A stretch of 38,758 nt of DNA. It comes from Fibrobacter sp. Lineage in GTDB: Bacteria; Fibrobacterota; Fibrobacteria; Fibrobacterales; Fibrobacteraceae. The notes under the pieces are model-generated. The model searched no databases and was not told the DNA's origin. It worked only from the letters and a program-made list of their open reading frames with translations. Made by a program: the position numbers and the translations under genes. Shown here one piece after another: positions 31,924-38,696 of this stretch. How positions within the stretch are numbered: position 1 is the first letter of the stretch; each line of letters begins with the position of its first letter. Location: the NCBI GenBank assembly GCA_017965445.1, contig JAGCPZ010000028.1, forward strand, positions 1 to 38,758, written 5' to 3'.

Positions 31924-33481
31924 GGTCCATCTCCACGATGGTAAAACGTTGTTCCAACTCCTTCGACAGCACATCATGGCTCACCAGCACGACCCACTTG
32001 TGCAAAAGCTCCGCCGTATCGAGGAACGCCGTCAAAAGCGGTTCGCGATCTACAAGTGCCACCGACGCAAAGGGTTCATCCAGCAGCACCATGGGACAGT
32101 CCGAGGCAAGCGCCCAAACCAATGCGACACGGGCACGTTCCCCGCCAGACATTCCCTCTTTTGCGATAATTTGGGTTACACGGGCAGCACGCGCAAATTC
32201 AACAACAGCCACAGAAGATGACTGCGATAAAAGCTTTTCGAGCAAGCGAACCGGCGGAAGTTCCAAATCCTGTGCAACAAAAAACACGTTACTTTTAAGA
32301 TGCAGCGGGCAAGTCACCTTGCCATGGTCCCATTCCTCAAGCCCGGCAATCAGGCGCAATAACGTCGATTTACCCACGCCGTTCCTGCCTCGAACAAGTA
32401 CCGGTTTTTGCGTATTCCAGTTCAACGAGAAATTGCTGAAAAGTGCGGCAAAACCGCCCTCATATGCAAAATCGCCATGCGAAATTTCCAGATTTTCGGC
32501 ATTTGGCGGACAAGCGACTTCGACAGAATCCGCATCCGTCCTCTTCGAAGGCAGTTCCTCGAACTTTTCCAAGACATGGAGCGCACTCATCGCCGAACGC
32601 GCCTGCGGCATCACGCGAGCGCATTCCTTTACAGGCTTATAACAAAGGAGAACCGCCGAGCAGTACAGTACAAGCCCCGTGCCGTCCATCCACCCCTGCG
32701 AAATCAGGAGCGCACAAAACGCCAGCACGAAAACCATCGCCAAGACCGAAACTGATTCCGTCGTGAGCGAAAGCAAACCCTTCTTGAGAGAAACAGAAAG
32801 ACCATCATTCCGAAGAGCGCGAACCACCGCAAGCAACTCCGTCGAAACAGCCTTGCGCTCAAAGCCAGAACTCCAACGGCGAAACAGCCGACGCGCCTGG
32901 AAAAGCTTTCCGCGAAAATCCGAACGCAAAGTCAAAACGCTTTCTTCGGCAGGTCCCATCCTATGCAAACTGCGCTGCATCCAACTCACCAGCGGAACAA
33001 CGACCACAAACAGGAACAACGTCAGCGGCCACGAGATATAGAAGAGCACAGGCAAAAACACCAAAAGCTGGAGAACCGCCTGCACCGCTTGGAAAAACAC
33101 ACCGCCATTCCCTTGCAGCACAAGCGTCGATTCGTAGGCCGTCTCAACCTTAGCGTCTCCATCCGGCGTATGGAAAACGCGCGGCGACAGCGACCGGAGC
33201 GTCCACAAGAACCACGCCGACACAAACGAACCCGCACCGTAAAGCCATTTTTCGGAGATGTTCAATTTCCAGACAAAAAAGACAAAACGGAGCACGGTCA
33301 AAGCAAGCATAAGGAACAGCCACTCCGAAAGCGCAAAAACGGAATCGCCTTGGAGAATCCCCATAAACGAGCGGATGCCCCAGAGTAAAGCAGCATCAGC
33401 GGCACTCGCCAAAAGCGCTACCGGCAAGAAACGCAAAACGCCACGCCACAGAACCCTTTTTAGTCTTTTTCTCAAAATCAC
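31916..33481 (-). CDS. ABC transporter with fused membrane and ATPase domains
   Basis: About 521 residues from GTG 33481. A longer frame begins inside tRNA-Glu and is rejected; ATG is absent near the true start, so TTG 33475 is also possible. Transmembrane helices span about 15-290 (six segments likely). The ATPase has Walker A GRNGVGKST, signature MSGGERARVAL and Walker B CPMVLLDEPFAS with an H-loop (VSHD). It is a type IV exporter half, of the CydC/MsbA-like kind; the cargo is not evident. First in the run with ICMT-like, waaA and ispH, so a lipid or envelope substrate is plausible. Confidence 0.87.
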   Translation of the reverse strand: MILRKRLKRVLWRGVLRFLPVALLASAADAALLWGIRSFMGILQGDSVFALSEWLFLMLALTVLRFVFFVWKLNISEKWLYGAGSFVSAWFLWTLRSLSPRVFHTPDGDAKVETAYESTLVLQGNGGVFFQAVQAVLQLLVFLPVLFYISWPLTLFLFVVVVPLVSWMQRSLHRMGPAEESVLTLRSDFRGKLFQARRLFRRWSSGFERKAVSTELLAVVRALRNDGLSVSLKKGLLSLTTESVSVLAMVFVLAFCALLISQGWMDGTGLVLYCSAVLLCYKPVKECARVMPQARSAMSALHVLEKFEELPSKRTDADSVEVACPPNAENLEISHGDFAYEGGFAALFSNFSLNWNTQKPVLVRGRNGVGKSTLLRLIAGLEEWDHGKVTCPLHLKSNVFFVAQDLELPPVRLLEKLLSQSSSVAVVEFARAARVTQIIAKEGMSGGERARVALVWALASDCPMVLLDEPFASVALVDREPLLTAFLDTAELLHKWVVLVSHDVLSKELEQRFTIVEMDHA

Positions 33482-33512
33482 GGGAGAAAAATAAAAAAAA
33501 TAAACGCAGCCC

Positions 33513-33540
33513 TTGACATTTTTGGGGAAACTGCTATATT
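33513..33540 (+). promoter_or_regulatory. Promoter of tRNA-Glu copy 1
   Basis: TTGACA (33513-33518), 16-nt spacer, TATATT (33535-33540) followed by TGG. It also fits TTG-N19-TAnnTTTG of Bacteroidetes. The tRNA starts 13 bp later. Confidence 0.85.
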
Positions 33541-33553
33541 TGGCGCACAAATC

Positions 33554-33626
33554 GCCCCTATCGTCTAGTGGCCTAGGACTCGGGATTTTCATTCCCGCAA
33601 CAGCGGTTCAAAACCGCTTGGGGGTA
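33554..33626 (+). tRNA. tRNA-Glu (TTC), copy 1
   Basis: 73-nt cloverleaf: acceptor GCCCCTA/TGGGGGT, anticodon stem CGGGA/TCCCG with loop TTTTCAT (anticodon TTC), T-arm AGCGG-TTCAAAA-CCGCT, A73. CCA is not encoded. Identical to copy 2. Confidence 0.96.
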
Positions 33627-33628
33627 TA

Positions 33629-33662
33629 AAAACAGCTCAACGCAAGTTGGGCTGTTTTTTTA
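33629..33662 (+). terminator. Terminator of tRNA-Glu copy 1
   Basis: AACAGCTCAAC-GCAA-GTTGGGCTGTT followed by T7. A 49-bp stretch including it recurs at 33881-33929 with few changes. Confidence 0.9.
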
Positions 33663-33705
33663 AACCATAATTTTTCCCCCATCCAAAAATTTTCATAATC
33701 CACCC

Positions 33706-33733
33706 TTGACTATATTGAATAAAATCCTATATT
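33706..33733 (+). promoter_or_regulatory. Promoter of tRNA-Glu copy 2
   Basis: TTGACT (33706-33711), 16-nt spacer, TATATT (33728-33733) followed by TG; same layout as copy 1. Confidence 0.82.
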
Positions 33734-33749
33734 TGACCTCACACAAAAC

Positions 33750-33822
33750 GCCCCTATCGTCTAGTGGCCTAGGACTCGGGATTTTCATTCCCGCAACAGC
33801 GGTTCAAAACCGCTTGGGGGTA
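33750..33822 (+). tRNA. tRNA-Glu (TTC), copy 2
   Basis: A 73-nt tRNA identical to copy 1, 196 bp downstream, with its own promoter and a terminator of different sequence. Confidence 0.96.
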
Positions 33823-33826
33823 TAAA

Positions 33827-33857
33827 AAGGATCAACCGCAAGGTTGGTCCTTTTTTA
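33827..33857 (+). terminator. Terminator of tRNA-Glu copy 2
   Basis: AAGGATCAACC-GCAA-GGTTGGTCCTT perfect 11-bp stem apart from G-T pairing, followed by TTTT. Confidence 0.9.
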
Positions 33858-33862
33858 TAGCA

Positions 33863-34033
33863 CCAAGTAAACCGCATAAAGGGGTATAAAAACAGTTCAA
33901 CGTAAGTTGGGCTGTTTTTTTAAACCATTACAGGGGTATAGGAAGACCATTCGAAAGAATGGTCTTCTTTTTTATACTCCCAAGTAAACCGCATAAAGGG
34001 GTATAAAAACGGCAAGCCTCCCTCGAAAGGAGG
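33863..34033 (+). pseudogene. Three degenerate tRNA-Glu 3' ends with hairpins (orphan terminator array)
   Basis: GGGGTATA, the tRNA-Glu 3' end plus first downstream bases, recurs at 33881, 33933 and 33999. Each copy is followed by a hairpin: 33890-33922 (near copy of terminator 1), 33941-33975 (GAAGACCATTC-GAAA-GAATGGTCTTC plus T6) and 34013-34036 (GCCTCCCTC / GAGGGAGGC). A 31-bp direct repeat (33863-33893 and 33980-34010) contains AACCGC...GGGGTATAAAAAC, matching the tRNA T-arm and acceptor end with 2-3 changes. No intact tRNA body is present. Confidence 0.7.
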
Positions 34034-34485
34034 GAGGCAGTATTTAACGAGTTGGAATGAGAGACTCTTTGAATAAACTCCAAATGCACCAAGAACCGAT
34101 TTATCGGTTTCCTATTATTCGTATTTTCGATTTCAAATTAGAGAAAGCTCTTTGCTTACGTAAAAACAGATAATCAAAGCTCCCCCTCTGATAAGTTCAT
34201 GAATAAATATAACAAATTTTTTGGTGAAAGAATACTTTTTTATTACAAAATTTCATTTTTTTACCACAAAATATGACTTTTCGCACAAAAATTTCACGGA
34301 AAGCAAGTTTTTTTACATTTCGTCGCCCAGCAAAAGGGGATTTGCACCCGTTTTTTTCCCAAAAGTCTGAATTTTCAACGAAAAAACTTCACCACCTTCT
34401 TTATGGAAGCGGCATGTTTTTTTCAAGGAATGTGAGGGATTACTTTGCGTGTGATGATGTAAGACGAGCTGATTTAGAGTGAGGG
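34034..34485. other. AT-rich intergenic region
   Basis: No credible gene. An AACCGAT-TT-ATCGGTT hairpin lies near 34096-34111. A 69-codon frame at 34273 has no ribosome binding site and low-complexity composition and is not called. Confidence 0.5.
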
Positions 34486-34760
34486 TTTTCTTCGCTTCGT
34501 TAATTCCCTCTCTCCAAGGAGAGTGAGGGATTAGACGGCAACTCACTTCGTTTCATTAATTCCCTCTCTCCAAGGAGAGTGTTTTCTATCCCTCTCTCCA
34601 AGGAGAGTGAGATTTCTCTCTCCTCAAGGAGAGTGTTTTCTATCCCTCTCTCCAAGGAGAGTGAGGGATTAGACAACTAGCTCATTTCATTTCGCTATTA
34701 TTATCACCCTCTCTCATTACGAGAGAGGGATTTCTCTCTCCAAGGAGAGAGAGGGATTAG
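34486..34760 (-). repeat. Cluster of tRNA-Ser 3'-end-like palindromes
   Basis: About seven units of the form CCCTCTCTCC-AAGG-AGAGTGAGGG occur at about 34504, 34559, 34588, 34616, 34641, 34706 and 34733. The unit at 34741-34758 shares 18 consecutive bases with the 3' end of tRNA-Ser (34933-34950), same strand. Each palindrome looks like two tRNA 3' ends head to head. Confidence 0.8.
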
Positions 34761-34891
34761 ACGGCTCAGTCACTTTCTGTTCCTTCGCCGCCCTACGGGT
34801 TGCGGCCGGGGGCCGCAATCTCAAAACCCGCTGTGTTCGCTTCGCTCTCGCGGGTTTTGTCGAACCCTCTGCGAGGGTTCGATCCCTAGCC
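34761..34891. repeat. Hairpin-rich stretch beside tRNA-Ser
   Basis: Perfect hairpins: TTGCGGCC-GGG-GGCCGCAA (34800-34818), AAAACCCGC/GCGGGTTTT (34824-34858) and TCGAACCCTC-TGC-GAGGGTTCGA (34860-34882). The last contains GAGGGTTCGA, the 5' half of the tRNA-Ser T-arm. Confidence 0.75.
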
Positions 34892-34936
34892 CTTGAAACA
34901 AAAAGAGCCCCACAAGGGGGCTCTTTTTGTTTCAAG
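34892..34936 (-). terminator. Terminator of tRNA-Ser, perfect 20-bp stem
   Basis: CTTGAAACAAAAAGAGCCCC / GGGGCTCTTTTTGTTTCAAG are exact inverted copies around a 5-nt loop. The stem reaches into the last bases of the tRNA, so processing and termination overlap. Confidence 0.9.
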
Positions 34937-35019
34937 GAGAGAGAGGGATTCGAACCCTCGGTCCTGTGACAGACTCCGGATTTCGAGACCGGCCCATTCG
35001 ACCACTCTGGCATCTCTCC
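34935..35019 (-). tRNA. tRNA-Ser (CGA)
   Basis: Acceptor GGAGAGA/TCTCTCC, anticodon loop CTCGAAA (anticodon CGA), a long variable arm (GTCTGTCACAGGAC), T-arm GAGGG-TTCGAAT-CCCTC. Close to E. coli tRNA-Ser(CGA) in the 5' half. Two oddities: the base after the acceptor is T (U73; usually G73 in serine tRNAs), and position 31-39 is a T-T mismatch. CCA is not encoded. Confidence 0.94.
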
Positions 35020-35030
35020 GAGGTTTGCAC

Positions 35031-35059
35031 AATATAGTAAAATCCATTCAAACTGTCTA
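35031..35059 (-). promoter_or_regulatory. Promoter of tRNA-Ser
   Basis: TAGACA (35054-35059), 17-nt spacer, TATATT (35031-35036) on the minus strand, 11 bp before the tRNA. Confidence 0.8.
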
Positions 35060-35125
35060 TACCAGTCCGACGGACATCCATAACATTCTTTTTTATTACT
35101 TCGTCACAACCCCTTTAAAAAACCT

Positions 35126-35153
35126 TTGATTTTACCCCTTTATTTTCTACATT
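35126..35153 (+). promoter_or_regulatory. Promoter of the DEAD-box helicase gene
   Basis: TTGATT (35126-35131), 16-nt spacer, TACATT (35148-35153) followed by TGGCGCA, the same -10 plus discriminator as tRNA-Glu copy 1 (TATATTTGGCGCA). It implies a leader of about 130 nt. Confidence 0.75.
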
Positions 35154-35159
35154 TGGCGC

Positions 35160-35293
35160 AAAATTTAGGGGACCCAACAGACTTCAGGTTTATAAGTGCG
35201 AGTGCACTTCGGGGCTTATTGAATGCTCGTTTCGAGCAATGTGATGACGCGGCATGTGCTGCAGATGAAGTTTACGGATCCCGAAGGCGACTT
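35160..35293 (+). promoter_or_regulatory. Structured 5' leader of the helicase gene
   Basis: Contains AGTGCGAGTGCACT-type and TGCTCG-TTT-CGAGCA hairpins and no ORF of its own. Long structured leaders are known for cold-inducible helicase mRNAs such as csdA, so post-transcriptional control is a reasonable guess. Confidence 0.45.
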
Positions 35294-37774
35294 ATGGCAG
35301 AAGATATTTCTCGCATTCCGGGAAACGATATTCCGGATAATGAAGACAAACTCAATTCCAAGATGCAGCTTGAAGCCGATGCGTTCCTGAACGCTATCGC
35401 AGGTGGCGCAGACGAAGACCAAGCCGACGAGGCTGCTTTTTTCGCAGCTAACCCAGACGGAGTTGTCGTTGACGATAACGGCGAAGTTCTGGCTTCCGGT
35501 GCAAAATCTAAAATCAAGAAAGGCGAAAAGGTCGATTTCATCGATGACGCCGAAGCAATAAACGAAGACCCGATTGCAGAAACTGTTACAGAAAAGCAGG
35601 CTGAAGAAATAATCGAAGAAAAAAACGAACTCAACTCGGACAACGAAAACACAAACGTATCAGCGGATTCGGCGAACGCTCCGACAGCAGCAACAATCCA
35701 AGAACAAGACGAAGAAATCGGCGACGAATCTTTAGTCACATTTGACGATCTTGGGCTTTCTCCGGAAGTTCTGGAAGCGGTCAAGCTCGCCGGCTACGAG
35801 ACTCCCTCGCCCATCCAGGCAAAGGCAATCCCGGTCCTCTTGCAGGGCGTAAACCTCCTCGGCACGGCTCAGACAGGTACGGGAAAAACAGCGGCATTCA
35901 CACTCCCGCTCCTCTCCCGTATTGATTTCAACAGCCGCGAAACATCTATGTTGGTGCTTACGCCGACTCGCGAGCTCGCCATCCAGGTTTCCGACGCCAT
36001 CCAGCAATACGCAGTCAAGATGCCAAACATCAGCGTTGTTCCGGTCTATGGTGGCCAGGATATTTCCATCCAGTTGCGAGCCCTCAAACGCAAGGCGAAT
36101 ATTGTCGTGGCGACACCGGGCCGTTTGATTGACCACATCAAGCGTGGCTCGATTTCTCTCGGAGCAGTCAAGGCAATAGTCCTCGACGAAGCCGACGAAA
36201 TGCTCGACATGGGCTTCATGGAAGACGTCGATACGATTCTCAAAGAGATTCCAAACGATGCCCAGCGCGCACTCTTCAGTGCCACCATGCCAGATAGCGT
36301 CAAGAAAATTATCGACCAGCACTTGGGCGATTACGAAGAAGCATGCATCGAAGGCAAAACGACCACGGTCGAAAACATCCGCCAGCGTTTCTTGGCAGTC
36401 AAGAACGAACACAAGATTGAAGCGCTTGCACGCGTGCTCGAAGGCGAAGACTTTGACGGTGTCTTGATTTTCGTGCGCACCAAGCAGAACACCACCGAAG
36501 TGGCAGAAAAGCTTGAAAGCCGCGGATTCAACGTGGCTCCGCTCAATGGAGACCTTGCCCAGTCCATGCGCGAACGCACCATCAACCGACTCAAGATGGG
36601 CAAGCTCGATATCGTCGTGGCTACAGACGTTGCCGCCCGCGGTATCGACGTGGACCGCATTTCGCTCGTGGTGAACTACGACATTCCTTACGACACAGAA
36701 TCTTACGTGCACCGCATCGGACGTACAGGCCGTGCAGGCCGTAGCGGTAACGCCATCCTCTTCGTGACGCCGCGCGAACGCCGTATGCTGAAGATTATCG
36801 AGAAGGCAACCCGCCAGCCCATCGAAGCGATGGATATGCCGACCTCCGAACAAATTAGCAGAAAGCGCGTTGATGCCTTCAAGGCCAAAGTCAAAAGCGT
36901 CGTAAGCTATGGCGAACTCGACCAGTTCAAGGAACTCGTTCGCGAACTCGTCGCTGACGGTTGCAACATGAAGGATGGCGTTGTCCTCGAAGACGGTACC
37001 GTAAACGAAATGACCGCCGAAGACATCGCCGCCGCAGTCATCAAGATGTATCAGAAAAAGCAGCCGCTCTTCCCGAACCTCCCGCCGCTCGAAGCCCCGA
37101 AGGAACGTCGTGAAAAAGTGCGTAGCGGTAGAGACTTTATCGGAAACGACGACAACTTCGGTCTCAATAACGACGAGCAGAAACGCCTGAAAAAAGAACG
37201 CAAGGAAGGGATGAACGGCGTCGAAGAAGGCTACCTGCGCTACTACCTGGGCGTAGGCCGCATCGATCACGTGAGCCCGCGCGATATCGTGGGCGCAATC
37301 GCCGGCGAAGCAAATATCAGCAGCAGCAACATCGGTCGCATCAAGCTTTTCGACAAGTTCAGTACCGTCGAACTCCCGAATACTCTCCCGCAAGACGTTC
37401 TCGACATTTTGTCCGAAATGACCATCCGCGGCAACGACGCCCGCTTCCGCGTGATGACCGACGAACCGCCCGAGGGCCCCGCACCGGGAACAAGACCGCA
37501 CGCCAGCCGTGAAGAACGCCGCAGTTTCCACAGAGACCGCAAGGGAGTTTTCCGCGATGAGGAACGCCGTGGCGGATTCCGCAAGGAACGTGGTGAACGA
37601 AGTGAACGCAGCTTCGGTGACAAGCCTTTCGAAAACCGCAAGGCACGTCGCGAACGCCAATTCGCCGACCGCAAGCCCGGCAAGTTCGAAGACAGGCCGT
37701 TCCGCAAAGACCACGACGAAAGAAGCTTTGGCGACAAGCCCTTCCGCAAGACCCGCCGCTTCGGTAGAGTATAA
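35294..37774 (+). CDS. deaD: DEAD-box ATP-dependent RNA helicase with DbpA-like RNA-binding domain
   Basis: 826 residues from ATG 35294 (AAGG upstream); a TTG frame from 35126 would start at the -35 element. A long acidic N-terminal extension (1-150) precedes the Q motif (FDDLGLSPEVLEAVKLAGYETPSPIQ), motif I AQTGTGKT (about 192), DEAD box (about 298), SAT (about 329), and motifs V/VI (ATDVAARGIDVD, YVHRIGRTGRAGR). A DbpA/CsdA-like RNA-binding domain follows at about 645-730 (YLRYYLGVGRIDHVSPRDIVGAIAGE). The tail is Arg/Glu-rich with two ERSFGDKPF repeats. Likely roles are ribosome assembly and mRNA unwinding, especially in the cold. The acidic extension is unusual for DeaD. Confidence 0.93.
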   Translation: MAEDISRIPGNDIPDNEDKLNSKMQLEADAFLNAIAGGADEDQADEAAFFAANPDGVVVDDNGEVLASGAKSKIKKGEKVDFIDDAEAINEDPIAETVTEKQAEEIIEEKNELNSDNENTNVSADSANAPTAATIQEQDEEIGDESLVTFDDLGLSPEVLEAVKLAGYETPSPIQAKAIPVLLQGVNLLGTAQTGTGKTAAFTLPLLSRIDFNSRETSMLVLTPTRELAIQVSDAIQQYAVKMPNISVVPVYGGQDISIQLRALKRKANIVVATPGRLIDHIKRGSISLGAVKAIVLDEADEMLDMGFMEDVDTILKEIPNDAQRALFSATMPDSVKKIIDQHLGDYEEACIEGKTTTVENIRQRFLAVKNEHKIEALARVLEGEDFDGVLIFVRTKQNTTEVAEKLESRGFNVAPLNGDLAQSMRERTINRLKMGKLDIVVATDVAARGIDVDRISLVVNYDIPYDTESYVHRIGRTGRAGRSGNAILFVTPRERRMLKIIEKATRQPIEAMDMPTSEQISRKRVDAFKAKVKSVVSYGELDQFKELVRELVADGCNMKDGVVLEDGTVNEMTAEDIAAAVIKMYQKKQPLFPNLPPLEAPKERREKVRSGRDFIGNDDNFGLNNDEQKRLKKERKEGMNGVEEGYLRYYLGVGRIDHVSPRDIVGAIAGEANISSSNIGRIKLFDKFSTVELPNTLPQDVLDILSEMTIRGNDARFRVMTDEPPEGPAPGTRPHASREERRSFHRDRKGVFRDEERRGGFRKERGERSERSFGDKPFENRKARRERQFADRKPGKFEDRPFRKDHDERSFGDKPFRKTRRFGRV

Positions 37775-37791
37775 AAATTCTTATAGAAATC

Positions 37792-37828
37792 AAAAAAACA
37801 GAGTCCGTCTTGGCTCTGTTTTTTTTTA
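37792..37828 (+). terminator. Terminator of the helicase gene
   Basis: AAAACAGAG / CTCTGTTTT stem with a 10-nt loop followed by a further six T, 18 bp past the stop. Confidence 0.88.
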
Positions 37829-37856
37829 GTATTTTATATTCAATTACAGAATTATC

Positions 37857-38219
37857 ATGTACAAAATTTTAATGAAAAAAGCGATTACGCTCCTTCTTGC
37901 CCTGTTTCTAACAACAGAGTTGCAAGGATGTTCCTATTCCGTACCGATAATTGTGGGAACATCAATAGCAACAATAGGTTATTTTACCGATAAAAGTTCT
38001 AAGAAAGACTCGTTAACGAAATTACAAACAGAAGTCTCAGCCGATTCAGCACAAATTATTGCGAAAAATGACTCGTTAAAACAAAAAAAGGAATCGCAAA
38101 CCGAAAAAACATCCAAGGGACAAGTTGCATTCGGCATTACAATGGGAGTAGTCGCAGTGATACTTCCGTTCTTCCTTTTGATAAAATTGTTCCAAGCAAG
38201 TCCAGGCCTTGGAGATTAA
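37857..38219 (+). CDS. Small lipoprotein with C-terminal transmembrane helix
   Basis: 120 residues (or 115 from ATG 37872). Signal peptide with lipobox LQGC (Cys25), a short hydrophobic stretch (SVPIIVGTSIATIGYF), a Lys/Ser/Gln-rich polar middle of about 45 residues, and a hydrophobic segment near the end (VAFGITMGVVAVILPFFLLIKLF). A lipid anchor plus a second membrane segment is unusual for such a small protein. No family recognised. Ends at a strong terminator. Confidence 0.75.
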   Translation: MYKILMKKAITLLLALFLTTELQGCSYSVPIIVGTSIATIGYFTDKSSKKDSLTKLQTEVSADSAQIIAKNDSLKQKKESQTEKTSKGQVAFGITMGVVAVILPFFLLIKLFQASPGLGD

Positions 38220-38222
38220 AAA

Positions 38223-38257
38223 AAAGAAGTCCGTCTCTAACACAGACGGACTTCTTT
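38223..38257. terminator. Bidirectional terminator
   Basis: Perfect 14-bp arms AAAGAAGTCCGTCT / AGACGGACTTCTTT between the converging lipoprotein and small membrane peptide genes. Confidence 0.85.
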
Positions 38258-38274
38258 ATATCGGCGAAAAAAAC

Positions 38275-38382
38275 TTAGCCACCGATAAAAATTAGGACAC
38301 CGCTCATCGCCAAAAGACAGATGCCCCAAATAGTCTCTACAATCGGGCCAAGTTTCTTGACTTCAACTTCGTTGTGTTCCAT
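38275..38382 (-). CDS. Small single-helix membrane protein (35 residues)
   Basis: MEHNEVEVKKLGPIVETIWG, then a hydrophobic helix ending VLIFIGG. ATG 38382 has AGAGGA at 8-9 nt. The terminator on its 3' side, the good start context and the clean polar-then-hydrophobic plan favour a real gene. Similar tiny membrane proteins serve as subunits or regulators of larger complexes; the partner is unknown. Confidence 0.65.
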   Translation of the reverse strand: MEHNEVEVKKLGPIVETIWGICLLAMSGVLIFIGG

Positions 38383-38548
38383 AGTAGTTATCCTCTTACC
38401 CCAAGGCCCCGCAACATTGCTTGCCTTACATTCTATAAGCTACAAAAAGAATTCTCTGAAATTGTATCATTTATGTTTGTTTTTATGGACTTTTTGTCAA
38501 TGTCCCAACTTGGAATATTGCAAAAAACGAAAAAATTAAAAAAAGAAA
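38383..38548. other. Intergenic region before the rRNA terminator
   Basis: AT-rich, no gene recognised. A minus-strand TTGACA lies near 38493-38498 without a convincing -10 at the right distance. Confidence 0.4.
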
Positions 38549-38579
38549 GGGCCCCTCGAGCGTTCTGCTCAAGGGGCCC
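38540..38579 (-). terminator. Terminator of the rRNA operon
   Basis: GGGCCCCT(CGAG) / (CTCA)AGGGGCCC stem, followed on the minus strand by a T-rich run, 7 bp after the 5S gene. Confidence 0.9.
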
Positions 38580-38586
38580 GTGAATC

Positions 38587-38696
<110 letters not shown>

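Noticed and set aside
33482..33592. N-terminal extension of the ABC exporter to 33592
   Set aside because: It would begin inside tRNA-Glu copy 1 and cross its promoter; GTG 33481 is preferred.
34273..34482. 69-codon plus-strand frame
   Set aside because: No ribosome binding site, AT-rich low-complexity DNA, no domain; runs into the repeat cluster.
34717..35013. 98-codon minus-strand frame
   Set aside because: It reads through tRNA-Ser, its terminator and hairpins; the peptide is typical of tRNA mistranslation.
35732..37714. 660-codon open frame on the minus strand
   Set aside because: It lies wholly antisense to the DEAD-box helicase, whose motifs are unambiguous; the frame is a codon-bias shadow with no recognisable domain.
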